A stretch of 64,000 nucleotides of DNA from Janthinobacterium aquaticum (GTDB lineage: Bacteria; Pseudomonadota; Gammaproteobacteria; Burkholderiales; Burkholderiaceae_D), in assembly GCF_009208565.1 (NCBI RefSeq), contig NZ_WFLK01000016.1, positions 62,001 to 126,000 of the forward strand. Reading direction: 5' to 3'. The notes beneath the pieces are model-generated. The model saw only the letters and a program-made list of their open reading frames with translations. It ran no database searches and had not been told where the DNA came from. Positions 8,805-16,960 of the stretch are shown piece after piece; the first letter of the stretch is position 1, and the number at the start of each line of letters is the position of its first letter. The position numbers and the translations under genes are program-made.

Positions 8805-9584
8805 TTGACTCCCCCTCACGACGATAGCGCCATCGTGGCGACCCTGCTGGCGCAGCCTGACCGCGCCATCTTTCTTGACTTTGACGGCACGCTGGTTGAC
8901 CTCGCTGCCACGCCGGACGGCGTGCGGCTGCAGCCGGGCGTGCGCGAGGCGCTCTCGCGCCTGGCGGCGCATCATGACGGTGCGCTGGCGATTGTATCCG
9001 GCCGGCCGGTCGACCAGATCGACGCCATGCTGGCGCCACTGGTGCTGCCGGTGGCTGGCGTGCATGGCGTGGAGCGCCGCGGCTTTGACGGCCAGTTGCA
9101 CGTGGCGCCCACGCCCGATATCTCGCCGGTACTGGCGCGCGCGCAGTCGCTGGCGGTGCTGCATCCGGGCCTGCTGGTCGAACACAAGCGCGGCGCCGTC
9201 GCGCTGCATTACCGGCTGGCGCCCGAACTGGAACAACTGTGCGTGCGTGAAATGACGGCGGCCGTGCAAGCGTGCCCCGGTGTTTTACTGTTGCATGGCA
9301 AAATGGTTCTCGAAGCCAAGCCGGCGGCCAGCGACAAGGGCGGTGCGATTGCCGCGTTCATGCGCGAAGCACCGTTTGCCGGCCGCGTCCCCGTGTTTGC
9401 GGGCGACGACACCACCGATGAGGCAGGATTTGCCACTGTGCAGCAAGCCGGCGGCACCGGCGTCAAGGTTGGCGCCGGTGCCAGCGTGGCCGAACGGCGG
9501 CTTGACAGCCCCGACGCCTTGCGCGCCGTCTTGCTGGCCACCCCGCAACCCGAACCAGGAGTAGCCTATGACGACATCGTATGA
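8805..9584 (+). CDS. otsB: Trehalose-6-phosphate phosphatase
   Basis: A 259-residue HAD-superfamily phosphatase that removes phosphate from trehalose-6-phosphate. Motif I is FLDFDGTL with Asp25 and Asp27; motif II-like IVSGRP follows; motif IV is GDDTTDEAGF near residue 205, the trehalose-phosphatase form. The start is a TTG at 8805 with AGGA at 8791-8794; no ATG or GTG gives a better N-terminus. It ends inside the next gene (17-base overlap with the GH15 gene), implying translational coupling. Product of OtsA is its substrate, so the pair completes trehalose synthesis. Confidence 0.92.
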   Translation: MTPPHDDSAIVATLLAQPDRAIFLDFDGTLVDLAATPDGVRLQPGVREALSRLAAHHDGALAIVSGRPVDQIDAMLAPLVLPVAGVHGVERRGFDGQLHVAPTPDISPVLARAQSLAVLHPGLLVEHKRGAVALHYRLAPELEQLCVREMTAAVQACPGVLLLHGKMVLEAKPAASDKGGAIAAFMREAPFAGRVPVFAGDDTTDEAGFATVQQAGGTGVKVGAGASVAERRLDSPDALRAVLLATPQPEPGVAYDDIV

Positions 9585-11409
9585 AACCCCAAGCGGCGCC
9601 CATGCGCCTACTGCCAGCGCACCGCCTGCGCAGGCCTCGCTCGATTGCGGCGTGATCGGCAACTGCGCGTTTTCCGCGCTGGTCGACCAGTGCGGCCAGG
9701 TAGTGTGGTCGTGCCTGCCGCGCTTTGACGGCGATCCGGTATTCAACCATCTGCTCGACGGCAGCGACAACGGCAGTGTCTGGGCCATCGATATTGAAAA
9801 TTTCGCGCGCAGCGAACAGTTCTACGAGCCCAATACAGCCGTGCTGCATACGCGTCTGTACGACGCGGACGGACGCGGCATTGAAATCACCGACTTTGCG
9901 CCGCGTTTCCTGAGCCGCGACCGCATGTTCCGCCCTTTGATGATGATCCGCCGCGTGCGTCCGCTCGACCATGCCGTGCGCATCCGCGTGCGCCTGCGCC
10001 CGCGTTTCGAATGGGGCAAGCTGGCCCCGCAGATCACCCAGGGCAGCCACCATATTCGCTATGTGGGGCCGGAGCAGACGCTGCGCCTCAACACCGATGT
10101 GTCGCTCAACTATGTGCTGAGTGAATCGTATTTCGTGCTCGGCGGCACCGCCAACTTCCTGCTTGGGCCCGATGAAACGCTGGCCGGCGGCATCGACGAG
10201 ACGGCGCGCGTGTTCGAGAAGGAAACCATCAACTACTGGCGCACCTATACGCGACGCCTGGCCGTGCCGCTCGAATGGCAGGACGTGGTGATCCGCGCCG
10301 CCATCACGCTCAAGCTGTCGCTGTACGAAGACACCGGCGCCATTATCGCCGCCATGACCACCAGCATTCCCGAGGCGCCCGGCAGCAGCCGCAACTGGGA
10401 CTACCGCTATTGCTGGCTGCGCGATGCGTTTTTCGTGGTACGGGCCTTGAACAGCCTGTCCGAAGTGGGCACGATGGAAGAATACCTGCGCTGGCTGACC
10501 AATATCGTGGCCCGTTCCAAGGGCGGCCATATCCAGCCTTTGTACGGCATCGGACTGGAAGAACTGCTGCCCGAGTCGTTTGTCGACCATCTGCCCGGCT
10601 ACCGCGGCAACGGCCCGGTGCGCGTGGGCAACCAGGCGCAGGAGCATTTCCAGCATGATGTGTACGGCAATATCGTGCTGGGCGCGGCGCAGGCCTTTCT
10701 CGATCATCGCCTGTTCCACCGCGCCGGCAAGGCTGAATTTACGGCGTTGGAAGCGGTCGGCGAGCAGGCCTTCAAGCTGCACGCCGAGCCCGACGCCGGT
10801 ATGTGGGAGTTGCGCACCCGCGCGCGCGTGCATACCTCGTCGATGCTGATGAGCTGGGCGGCCTGCGACCGGCTGTCGAAAGTGGCGCACAAGCTCGAAC
10901 TGCCGGATCGCGCCGAATACTGGCAGGGCCGCGCCGTGATTATCCGCGAGCGCCTGCTCAAGGAGGCGTGGAGCGAAGAGCGCCAGGCTTTTGCCGAAAG
11001 CCTGGGCGGCTGCGATCTGGACGCGTCCGTGCTGCTGATGGCCGAGGTCAACTTCATCGATCCGATGGACCCGCGCTTTATCGCCACCGTCGACGCGCTC
11101 GAAGCATCGCTGTGCGACGGCCCCTATATGCGCCGCTACGAGGCGCCGGACGATTTCGGCAAGCCGGAAACGGCCTTCAATATCTGCACCTTCTGGCGCA
11201 TCGACGCGCTGGCCCGCATCGGCCGCAAGGACGAAGCGCGCAAGATATTCGAAACCATGCTGCAGGCGCGCAATCACGTGGGGCTGCTGTCGGAAGACAC
11301 GCATCCCGTCACCGGCGAAATGTGGGGCAACTTCCCGCAGACCTACTCGATGGTGGGGCTGATCAACTGCGCCGTGCGGCTGTCGGCGCCGTGGGATAGC
11401 GCGATTTAA
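9568..11409 (+). CDS. Glycoside hydrolase family 15 (glucoamylase/trehalase-like) protein
   Basis: A 613-residue cytoplasmic protein (no signal peptide) of the GH15 bacterial subfamily with an N-terminal trehalase-like beta domain (about 25-235) and an alpha/alpha barrel (about 245-605). Recognisable motifs are IGNCAFSALVDQCGQVVWSC at the N-terminus, SRNWDYRYCWLRDAFF in the barrel and ETAFNICTFWRIDALARIG near the end. Members hydrolyse glucoamylase substrates or trehalose with inversion. Ribosome binding site AGGAG lies at 9558-9562. Overlap with otsB and operon position suggest that it trims maltodextrin or turns over trehalose, but the substrate is not fixed by sequence. Confidence 0.88.
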   Translation: MTTSYETPSGAHAPTASAPPAQASLDCGVIGNCAFSALVDQCGQVVWSCLPRFDGDPVFNHLLDGSDNGSVWAIDIENFARSEQFYEPNTAVLHTRLYDADGRGIEITDFAPRFLSRDRMFRPLMMIRRVRPLDHAVRIRVRLRPRFEWGKLAPQITQGSHHIRYVGPEQTLRLNTDVSLNYVLSESYFVLGGTANFLLGPDETLAGGIDETARVFEKETINYWRTYTRRLAVPLEWQDVVIRAAITLKLSLYEDTGAIIAAMTTSIPEAPGSSRNWDYRYCWLRDAFFVVRALNSLSEVGTMEEYLRWLTNIVARSKGGHIQPLYGIGLEELLPESFVDHLPGYRGNGPVRVGNQAQEHFQHDVYGNIVLGAAQAFLDHRLFHRAGKAEFTALEAVGEQAFKLHAEPDAGMWELRTRARVHTSSMLMSWAACDRLSKVAHKLELPDRAEYWQGRAVIIRERLLKEAWSEERQAFAESLGGCDLDASVLLMAEVNFIDPMDPRFIATVDALEASLCDGPYMRRYEAPDDFGKPETAFNICTFWRIDALARIGRKDEARKIFETMLQARNHVGLLSEDTHPVTGEMWGNFPQTYSMVGLINCAVRLSAPWDSAI

Positions 11410-11428
11410 ACGGTGTTGTCGCCAACTC

Positions 11429-11453
11429 GGGGTCAGTTCCGCCAATTGGACAC
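11429..11453. repeat. Single arm of the GGGGTCAGTTCCGCCA dispersed repeat
   Basis: GGGGTCAGTTCCGCCA followed by attGGACAC matches one arm of the inverted element at 59933-60047. Here only one arm is present, next to the palindrome at 11464-11559, in the gap between two convergent genes. Confidence 0.7.
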
Positions 11454-11463
11454 GGCCCCAGGC

Positions 11464-11559
11464 GTAGGTCGGATTAGGCGCGAAGCGCCGTAATCCGACA
11501 ACACCGCTGACGCCAACAATATTGTCGGATTACGGCCCGAAGGGCCTAATCCGACCTAC
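11464..11559. repeat. GTAGGTCGGATTA-type palindromic repeat
   Basis: A 96-base inverted element. GTAGGTCGGATTAGG at its left end is the reverse complement of CCTAATCCGACCTAC at its right end; inside are smaller hairpins with GCGCGAAGCGC and GTAATCCGACAA / TTGTCGGATTAC. It sits between the convergent GH15 and PepSY genes and its right edge provides the TAG stop of the PepSY gene. The same family recurs at 33686-33837. Such elements can act as bidirectional terminators or REP-like mobile repeats. Confidence 0.85.
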
Positions 11560-12803
11560 GCGCCGGTGTTATTTTTTTGCAGGCGCCGCGCCCGGCGTTT
11601 GCGCTCCCAGATCACGATGCCGGTGACCGACAGCATCGCCACCATCAGTCCCATCAACGACATCATGATGCGTCCCGGCATACCCAGGATGCGGCCCGAG
11701 TGCAGCGGGAACTGCAGTTGCACGAACACGTCGGCAGCCGTTCCTTCCCACGGCTTGTGCTGGCCGATAATCTTGCCGCTCATGCCGTCGACATACAGGT
11801 TGGACAGGCCCATGCCGGCCGTGCCGAATTCATCGGCCGGGTCGAAGAACGAGACGTTGTAGAACGAATAATTGCCGCCGTAATAAATGCCGCCGATCGG
11901 TGCGTTAATGCCGCGCTGCACCGCTTCCTTTTTGGCAATCGACACCGCCTGCTCGAAGCCGATCTTCGGCGTGATATGGGTGCCCAGCGGTGCAGGTACT
12001 TGGGTTTCATACGGCCCCGGCGTGGTAGTCGACACCAGCGACATGACCGGATAAAACACTTCGCGGTACAGATTGAGCGAAAACGAGGTAAACGCCACCA
12101 CGATAATAATCAGCCACACCCACAGCCCGCCAGCGCGGTGCAGGTCGAAATTGAGCTTGTAGCCGCCTGCCGCCCAGCGCACCACCCACGACGGCTTCCA
12201 GCGCTGCAGCCAGCTGGCCGCGTTGCGGTGACGCGGCGCATCGGAGCGCTCGCGCAGGCGGCGGGGCAGGGTCAGGTAGAACGCCACCAGGCTGTCGAGC
12301 AGCCAGACCAGCGCCACCGTGCCCATCAGCCAGTAGCCCCAGCGGTCGGTGCCCCAGAAGGCCGGCACGTGCAGGCTGTAATGCAGGTGGCGCAGGAACG
12401 GCATCAGGCTGCGGCGTGACAGGGAAATGGCGGTCGAGTCGCGCGTGCCGGTAATCTGTGCGGTGACCGGGTCGACATACACGGTGTTGTAGTCAAGCAC
12501 GTACGGCTTGCCGGTGGCCGGGTCAGGCAAGGGCCGCACCATGAACTGCGCCGCATGGCCTTGTTCCAGGCCCAGCGTGATGTAATTGACTTCCACGCGC
12601 GCATCGCTGGCGGCCACCTTCTGCGCCAGCACGAAAGGATCTTGCAGCGGGCCGCGGCCCGGCGTTTCCATGATGTCGGCATTGAGCCATTCATCGAGTT
12701 CGTGATCCCACGAGGTGACGGCGCCGGTCAGGCCGGCCACGATCAGGAACAGGGCGACAGTCAAGCCTGCCCAGCGGTGTACTACGGTCCAGAAACTACG
12801 CAT
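11556..12803 (-). CDS. PepSY-associated transmembrane (PiuB-type) protein
   Basis: A 415-residue inner-membrane protein with four strong helices at about 8-30, 150-175, 225-245 and 375-395, and two periplasmic PepSY-like parts between. Signature features are HRWAGLTVALFLIVAGLTGA at the N-terminus, LHYSLHVPAFWG, HRAGGLWVW and PLHSGRILGMPGRIMM. Family members accompany TonB-dependent siderophore receptors and include siderophore/ferric reductases (for example FoxB, FpvG-like). A Fur-like box lies 44 bases upstream of the start. The stop codon TAG lies in the dispersed palindrome. No TonB receptor is adjacent. Confidence 0.87.
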   Translation of the reverse strand: MRSFWTVVHRWAGLTVALFLIVAGLTGAVTSWDHELDEWLNADIMETPGRGPLQDPFVLAQKVAASDARVEVNYITLGLEQGHAAQFMVRPLPDPATGKPYVLDYNTVYVDPVTAQITGTRDSTAISLSRRSLMPFLRHLHYSLHVPAFWGTDRWGYWLMGTVALVWLLDSLVAFYLTLPRRLRERSDAPRHRNAASWLQRWKPSWVVRWAAGGYKLNFDLHRAGGLWVWLIIIVVAFTSFSLNLYREVFYPVMSLVSTTTPGPYETQVPAPLGTHITPKIGFEQAVSIAKKEAVQRGINAPIGGIYYGGNYSFYNVSFFDPADEFGTAGMGLSNLYVDGMSGKIIGQHKPWEGTAADVFVQLQFPLHSGRILGMPGRIMMSLMGLMVAMLSVTGIVIWERKRRARRLQKNNTGA

Positions 12804-12846
12804 GCCAGCAAACCTTCAGAAATTAAGCGGCCTGGATTTGCCAGCC

Positions 12847-12865
12847 AATGAGAATGGTTCTTATT
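12847..12865. promoter_or_regulatory. Putative Fur box
   Basis: AATGAGAATGGTTCTTATT is an interrupted palindrome (AATGAGAA and TTCTTATT, one mismatch in the symmetry) close to the Fur-box form ATGAGAATNNTTCTCAT seen in beta- and gammaproteobacteria. It lies 44-62 bases upstream of the PepSY start on the minus strand, where it could cover the promoter. Assignment is by motif only. Confidence 0.6.
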
Positions 12866-12905
12866 GTCTGTGGTGGCGCCGGCTTTGGCAAGGTCAATAT
12901 GACAA

Positions 12906-12925
12906 CGGCCACCCGAAGGTGGCCG
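12906..12925 (-). terminator. Hairpin downstream of the MFS gene
   Basis: Perfect 8-base stem CGGCCACC / GGTGGCCG with a four-base loop (CGAA on the plus strand). It lies 24 bases past the MFS stop, before the Fur-box promoter of the next minus-strand gene, so it should separate the two units. The T-run is poor. Confidence 0.55.
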
Positions 12926-12948
12926 CTTTGCCTGATGCGCGGGACAGC

Positions 12949-14160
12949 TTACGCCGGTTGTACGCCGCTGGCGCTGCGGTTTTCCACCATCACCGAAATG
13001 CCCAGTACCACGATGCCGCCGCAGGCCAGCAGGGCGCCGACCCAGCCGGTCGAATGCAGGCCCATGCCCATGGCAATGGCGATGCCGCCGGCCCAGGCGC
13101 CCAGGGCGTTGGCGATATTAAAGGCCGAGTGGTTCAGGGCGGCCGCCACGGTCTGTGCATCGCCGGCCACATCCATCAGACGCGTCTGCACGGCAGGGGC
13201 CACGGCAATGCCGGCGCCGATGGCAAACAGGTTGATCGCGGTCAGCCAGACATTGCTGGTGGTAAAGCTGAACGCTGTTAGCGCCGCCACGTTCCAGACC
13301 AGCACGCCAAAGATGGTCCACAGGCGCGAACGGTCGGCCAGCCAGCCGCCGATCATGTTGCCGACCGTCATGCCGATACCGATCACGGCCAGCAGCAGCG
13401 ACACCACCAGCGGCGTGACCTTGGTCACTTCCAGCAGGGTCGGGGTAATAAAGGTATAGACCGCAAACATGCCGCCAAACCCGACAGCGACCATCAGCAG
13501 CGTCAGCCACACCTGCAGGCGACGGAAGACGCCCAGTTCGCGGCGCGGACTGGCATTGCCGGCCGCTACTTTTGGCACGAAAATGCGCATCATCAGCATG
13601 GTCAGCAGGCCCAGCGCCGCCACCAGCAGGAAGGCTGGACGCCAGCCCAGCGTCTGGCCGATATAGGTCGCCAGCGGCACGCCGAAAATATTGGCCACCG
13701 TCAGGCCCATCAGCACCCGTGCCACGGCCTGGCCGCGCCGGTCCGGTTCGGCCATGGCAGCGGCCACCAGTGCGGCCACGCCAAAGAAGGCGCCATGCGG
13801 AATGCCGGCCACGAAGCGGGCAATGACCAGCATCGCGTAGTTGGGCGCAATGGCGCTCAGCAGGTTGCCAACAGCGAACATCATCATCAGGCAGATCAGC
13901 ATCAGCCTGCGCGGCATGCGGGCCAGGAAAATCGTGATCAGCGGCGCGCCCACCACCACGCCCAGCGCGTAGGCGCTGATCATATGACTCATCTGCGGCA
14001 GGGTGGCACCCAGATCGTCGGCGACCACCGGCAGGATGCTCATGGAGGCAAATTCGCCGGTACCGATAGCCAGGCCGCCGATGGCCAGCGCCAGGTCGGC
14101 ATAGCCAGCGCCAAATGGCGCCGTCACGCGCGGGATGAATTGATCTGCGGAAGAGTGCAT
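12949..14160 (-). CDS. MFS transporter, DHA1/AraJ-like
   Basis: A 403-residue major facilitator with 12 predicted helices. Typical elements are GGLAIGTGEFASMSILPVVADDLG in helix 1 and loop (residues about 27-50), the motif A-like ARMPRRLMLI between helices 2 and 3, and ARFVAGIPHGAFFGVAALVA in helix 4, which resembles the AraJ/PbuE/YdhP arabinose- and purine-efflux-like group. Substrate is unknown; such proteins usually export small hydrophilic molecules or drugs. A perfect 14-base palindrome 122 bases upstream may be a LacI-family operator. A hairpin follows the gene. Confidence 0.85.
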   Translation of the reverse strand: MHSSADQFIPRVTAPFGAGYADLALAIGGLAIGTGEFASMSILPVVADDLGATLPQMSHMISAYALGVVVGAPLITIFLARMPRRLMLICLMMMFAVGNLLSAIAPNYAMLVIARFVAGIPHGAFFGVAALVAAAMAEPDRRGQAVARVLMGLTVANIFGVPLATYIGQTLGWRPAFLLVAALGLLTMLMMRIFVPKVAAGNASPRRELGVFRRLQVWLTLLMVAVGFGGMFAVYTFITPTLLEVTKVTPLVVSLLLAVIGIGMTVGNMIGGWLADRSRLWTIFGVLVWNVAALTAFSFTTSNVWLTAINLFAIGAGIAVAPAVQTRLMDVAGDAQTVAAALNHSAFNIANALGAWAGGIAIAMGMGLHSTGWVGALLACGGIVVLGISVMVENRSASGVQPA

Positions 14161-14475
14161 GTGCTTGTTGGGTAAAGGATGGAAGGACGGGTAAAGAGGC
14201 GATATTGTAAAAGATTAAGCCATTTCCTGCTGGCGTGTGCTTAAAAATGCTGCGCTGCACATAAAGTATGGTGCAGCAGATTGTTATCGATAACATAGAG
14301 TAGCACGCAGCAGCCCGTACGTGTGGCTTCTGTTGTAGCGGCAGGAAGTTTTTGTTGCGCTGTTCGATAATCGGCTTGATATGCTTATTTTGCAAGATTG
14401 CATATCGGCTTAACTGTGTGTAGGGTAGCAATAAACCTGACCCCGTTTTTCATTGTTTTTCGCGAAAGTACCGTT
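14161..14475. other. Divergent intergenic region (MFS / DUF885)
   Basis: This 315-base gap holds no credible gene. It is AT-richer than its surroundings and must contain promoters for both flanking genes. It contains the perfect palindrome at 14282-14295 and a looser pair GATATGC (14378-14384) / GCATATC (14400-14406) upstream of the DUF885 gene. Confidence 0.6.
14282..14295. promoter_or_regulatory. Perfect palindrome TGTTATCGATAACA, candidate LacI-family operator
   Basis: TGTTATCGATAACA is its own reverse complement over 14 bases and resembles operators of LacI-family regulators such as GntR (ATGTTACCGGTAACAT form). It is 122 bases upstream of the MFS start and 181 upstream of DUF885. No LacI-family gene is in the window, so the regulator would be encoded elsewhere. 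Confidence 0.45.
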
Positions 14476-16290
14476 ATGTCCGTCCGCCTCCTGTTCAGTC
14501 TTACCGTGCTTGCTGGCGCCGCCAGCGCGCTGTGCAGTTCCGCCATCGCCGCGTCTGTCGTGGCCAAGGCCGCGTCGCCCAATGCCTGGGTCGAGGCGTC
14601 GAACCGCCACACCGCCATTGTGCTCGAAGCGCAGGCGCGCTTTTCACCCGAGAATGCGTCCGACAGCGGCCTGGCCCAATACGACGGTCTGGCCACCGAC
14701 CTGGGGCCGAAGATTACCGAGCGCTATGTTGCCGCGCTGGCCCAGACGCGCGGCAAGCTGCAGTTGCGCCTGGCTGCTGAAAAAGACGAGCGCATTGCGC
14801 AGGATCTGCAGATACTGATCCACGCCGTCGACCAGGAAATCACCGGTACGCGCCTTGATGCCAAGTACACCTTGCCGTGGATCGATGTGCCGCAGATGGT
14901 GTTTGGCAGCATGCAGGGCTTGTTGCAGGAACAGCGCCCTGCCGCGCGCCGCGCCAAAGCGCTTGAACGGCTGCAGCGCTACGTGGGCCAGTTCCCCGGC
15001 AGCACTTCGATCACCGAACAGGCCAAGGCGCGCTTTACCGAAAAAATCGGCCAGCGCGGGCTGGCAGGGCCAGTGCGCCTGCAGGTCGAACAGTCGCTCG
15101 AGAACGTGCCGACCTATATCGCCGGCATCCGCAAGCTGTTTGCCGACATGAAGATCGACGGCGCCGGACCTGCGCTGGACGCGCTGGAACAGCAGCTGAA
15201 CGACTATGCGGCGTGGGAGCGCAAGGTGGTGCTGCCGCTGTCGCGCACCGACTTTCGCATGGCGCCCGAACTGTATGCGTTTCGCCTGCAGCAGGTGGGC
15301 ATCGATATCGCACCGCAGGCGCTGATCGAACGGGCCGAAGTGGCGTATATGGAAACGCGCGCCGCCATGCAGGCGCTGGCGCCTGTCGTGGCCACCAGAT
15401 TGCAGCTGAAGGGCATTGATGGCAGCGACTATCGCCAGGTGCTGCGTGCGCTGAAAAGCGATTCGATTCCGAACGACCAGCTCGAAGCCCATTACAAGGG
15501 CGTCAATACCGAACTGGAACAGCGCATCGTGCAGCAGCGCGTTGTCGACCTGCCACAGCGCGCCATGACCATGCGCCTGGCCTCAGCGGCTGAATCGGCT
15601 GCGCTGCCGGCGCCGCATATGCGCCCGCCACCGCTGATCGGCAACAACGGCGAACACGGCCAGTTTGTGCTGCCGGTCAGTAATCCCGCAGCGCAGGGGA
15701 AGGGCGAAGCGTATGACGACTTCAACTTTGCCGGCGCCGCCTGGACCCTGAGCGCGCATGAAGGGCGCCCCGGCCACGAGCTGCAGTTCAGCGCGATGGT
15801 CGAGCGCGGCGTATCGCAGGCGCGCAGCCTGTATGCGTTCAACAGCGTCAACGTCGAAGGCTGGGCGCTGTATGCGGAAGCCGAGATGATTCCCTACGAG
15901 CCGGTCGAAGGGCAATTTATCGCGCTGCAGTTTCGCATGCTGCGCGCCGCGCGCGCCATGCTCGACCCGATGCTGAACCTGGGCCAGATCACGCGCGAAG
16001 AAGCCGGGCGCATCCTGACCGACGAAGTGATGTTGTCGAAAGCCATGGCGCGTTCGGAACTGGACCGCTACACCTTCAAGATGCCGGGCCAGGCCGGCAG
16101 CTATTTCTACGGCTACACGCGTATTTTGCAGCTGCGTGCGGAAACCGAACTGGCGCTGGGCGCGCGCTTCGACCGCCTGGCTTTCAACAACTTCCTGTTA
16201 GGCCAGGGCCTGCTGCCGCCTGACCTGCTGGCCAAGGCGGTGCGCGAGCAGTTTATTCCTGCACAGCGCGCTACGCAGACTGGTCGGTAA
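14476..16290 (+). CDS. Exported DUF885 family metallopeptidase-like protein
   Basis: A 604-residue protein with an Sec signal peptide (residues 1 to about 26, hydrophobic core LLFSLTVLAGAASALCSSAIAA less its tail). The C-terminal half carries the DUF885 signature HEGRPGHELQ, an HExxxxH-like zinc site, followed by YAFNSVNVEGWALYAEAEM with a further Glu expected to bind metal. DUF885 proteins are distantly related to carboxypeptidase Taq/M32-type gluzincins, so a periplasmic peptidase is likely but unproven. I start at 14476 rather than an upstream ATG because this gives an immediate signal peptide. Confidence 0.83.
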   Translation: MSVRLLFSLTVLAGAASALCSSAIAASVVAKAASPNAWVEASNRHTAIVLEAQARFSPENASDSGLAQYDGLATDLGPKITERYVAALAQTRGKLQLRLAAEKDERIAQDLQILIHAVDQEITGTRLDAKYTLPWIDVPQMVFGSMQGLLQEQRPAARRAKALERLQRYVGQFPGSTSITEQAKARFTEKIGQRGLAGPVRLQVEQSLENVPTYIAGIRKLFADMKIDGAGPALDALEQQLNDYAAWERKVVLPLSRTDFRMAPELYAFRLQQVGIDIAPQALIERAEVAYMETRAAMQALAPVVATRLQLKGIDGSDYRQVLRALKSDSIPNDQLEAHYKGVNTELEQRIVQQRVVDLPQRAMTMRLASAAESAALPAPHMRPPPLIGNNGEHGQFVLPVSNPAAQGKGEAYDDFNFAGAAWTLSAHEGRPGHELQFSAMVERGVSQARSLYAFNSVNVEGWALYAEAEMIPYEPVEGQFIALQFRMLRAARAMLDPMLNLGQITREEAGRILTDEVMLSKAMARSELDRYTFKMPGQAGSYFYGYTRILQLRAETELALGARFDRLAFNNFLLGQGLLPPDLLAKAVREQFIPAQRATQTGR

Positions 16291-16354
16291 TCGGTGGCAG
16301 TAGCGCGAAGATCATGCTGTTTGCAAGCATTATTCACGCATAAATAGTTTCTTC

Positions 16355-16360
16355 TATAAT
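16355..16360 (+). promoter_or_regulatory. Putative -10 element TATAAT of the sugar dehydrogenase operon
   Basis: An exact TATAAT lies 64 bases upstream of the first operon gene in an AT-rich pocket; the corresponding -35 position (about 16332-16337, ATTCAC) is poor, so an activator may be needed. Motif-based only. Confidence 0.4.
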
Positions 16361-16423
16361 TTTTCTCGCTGACAGCACGGCATGGCCCGTTGCTGTCATC
16401 CAGTTGAAATCACAGGAGAGACT

Positions 16424-16960
16424 ATGAATACCGATTCTGCCATCAACGCGGCGGGCGCACGCCCGTTCCATCCCGGCCGGCGCCTGCTGCTGGGCGCGCT
16501 GTTGTCGGCCTCGGCCGCAGCGCTGGTGCCGTGGGCGCTGGCCGAACCGGTCGACAATGCCGAGCAGGGCGCCTTTCTCGGTGTGTCGGCCTTGCTGGTG
16601 GGGCGCCTGGCGCTCGAACCTGGCCTGGCCAAGCGCCTGTATAACGCACTGGTCGCGCAGAACGCGCAATTTCCCACGCAGGTGCGCGCGCTGCTGGCGC
16701 AGATCAATGAGCAGCGTTTGACGGCAGCGACGCTGCAACCAGCCCTCGATGAAGCGCAGTCGCCGCTGGCGCCGCTGCCGCGCGAAATTGCCAGCGCGTG
16801 GTTTCTCGGCATCGTCGGCAGTGGCGAGAGTGCTGTCTGCGTGGCGTATGAGGAAGCGCTGAACGCCACCATCGTCGGTGATATCCTCAAGCCGCCCAGC
16901 TACGCCGACGGCGCTTACGGCAGCTGGGCCAGCAAACCTGAAGGAGCCGGGCATGGCTGA
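16424..16960 (+). CDS. Sugar dehydrogenase gamma (Tat-exported small) subunit
   Basis: A 178-residue protein. The N-terminus carries a twin-arginine-like leader (GRRLLLGALLSASAAALVP, about 18-36). The mature part matches the small subunit of FAD-dependent glucose/sorbitol/gluconate dehydrogenases: an alpha-helical body ending in IASAWFLGIVG and YEEALNATIVGDILKPPSYADGAYGSW-like C-terminus. In the family this subunit serves as a hitch-hiker chaperone that takes the FAD subunit through the Tat pathway. AGGAGAG precedes the start. Its stop overlaps the start of the FAD subunit (8 bases), so synthesis is coupled. Confidence 0.87.
   Translation: MNTDSAINAAGARPFHPGRRLLLGALLSASAAALVPWALAEPVDNAEQGAFLGVSALLVGRLALEPGLAKRLYNALVAQNAQFPTQVRALLAQINEQRLTAATLQPALDEAQSPLAPLPREIASAWFLGIVGSGESAVCVAYEEALNATIVGDILKPPSYADGAYGSWASKPEGAGHG

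Noticed and set aside
9463..11445. 660-codon open frame on the minus strand opposite the GH15 gene
   Set aside because: Shadow of the real gene; low-complexity composition and no ribosome site.
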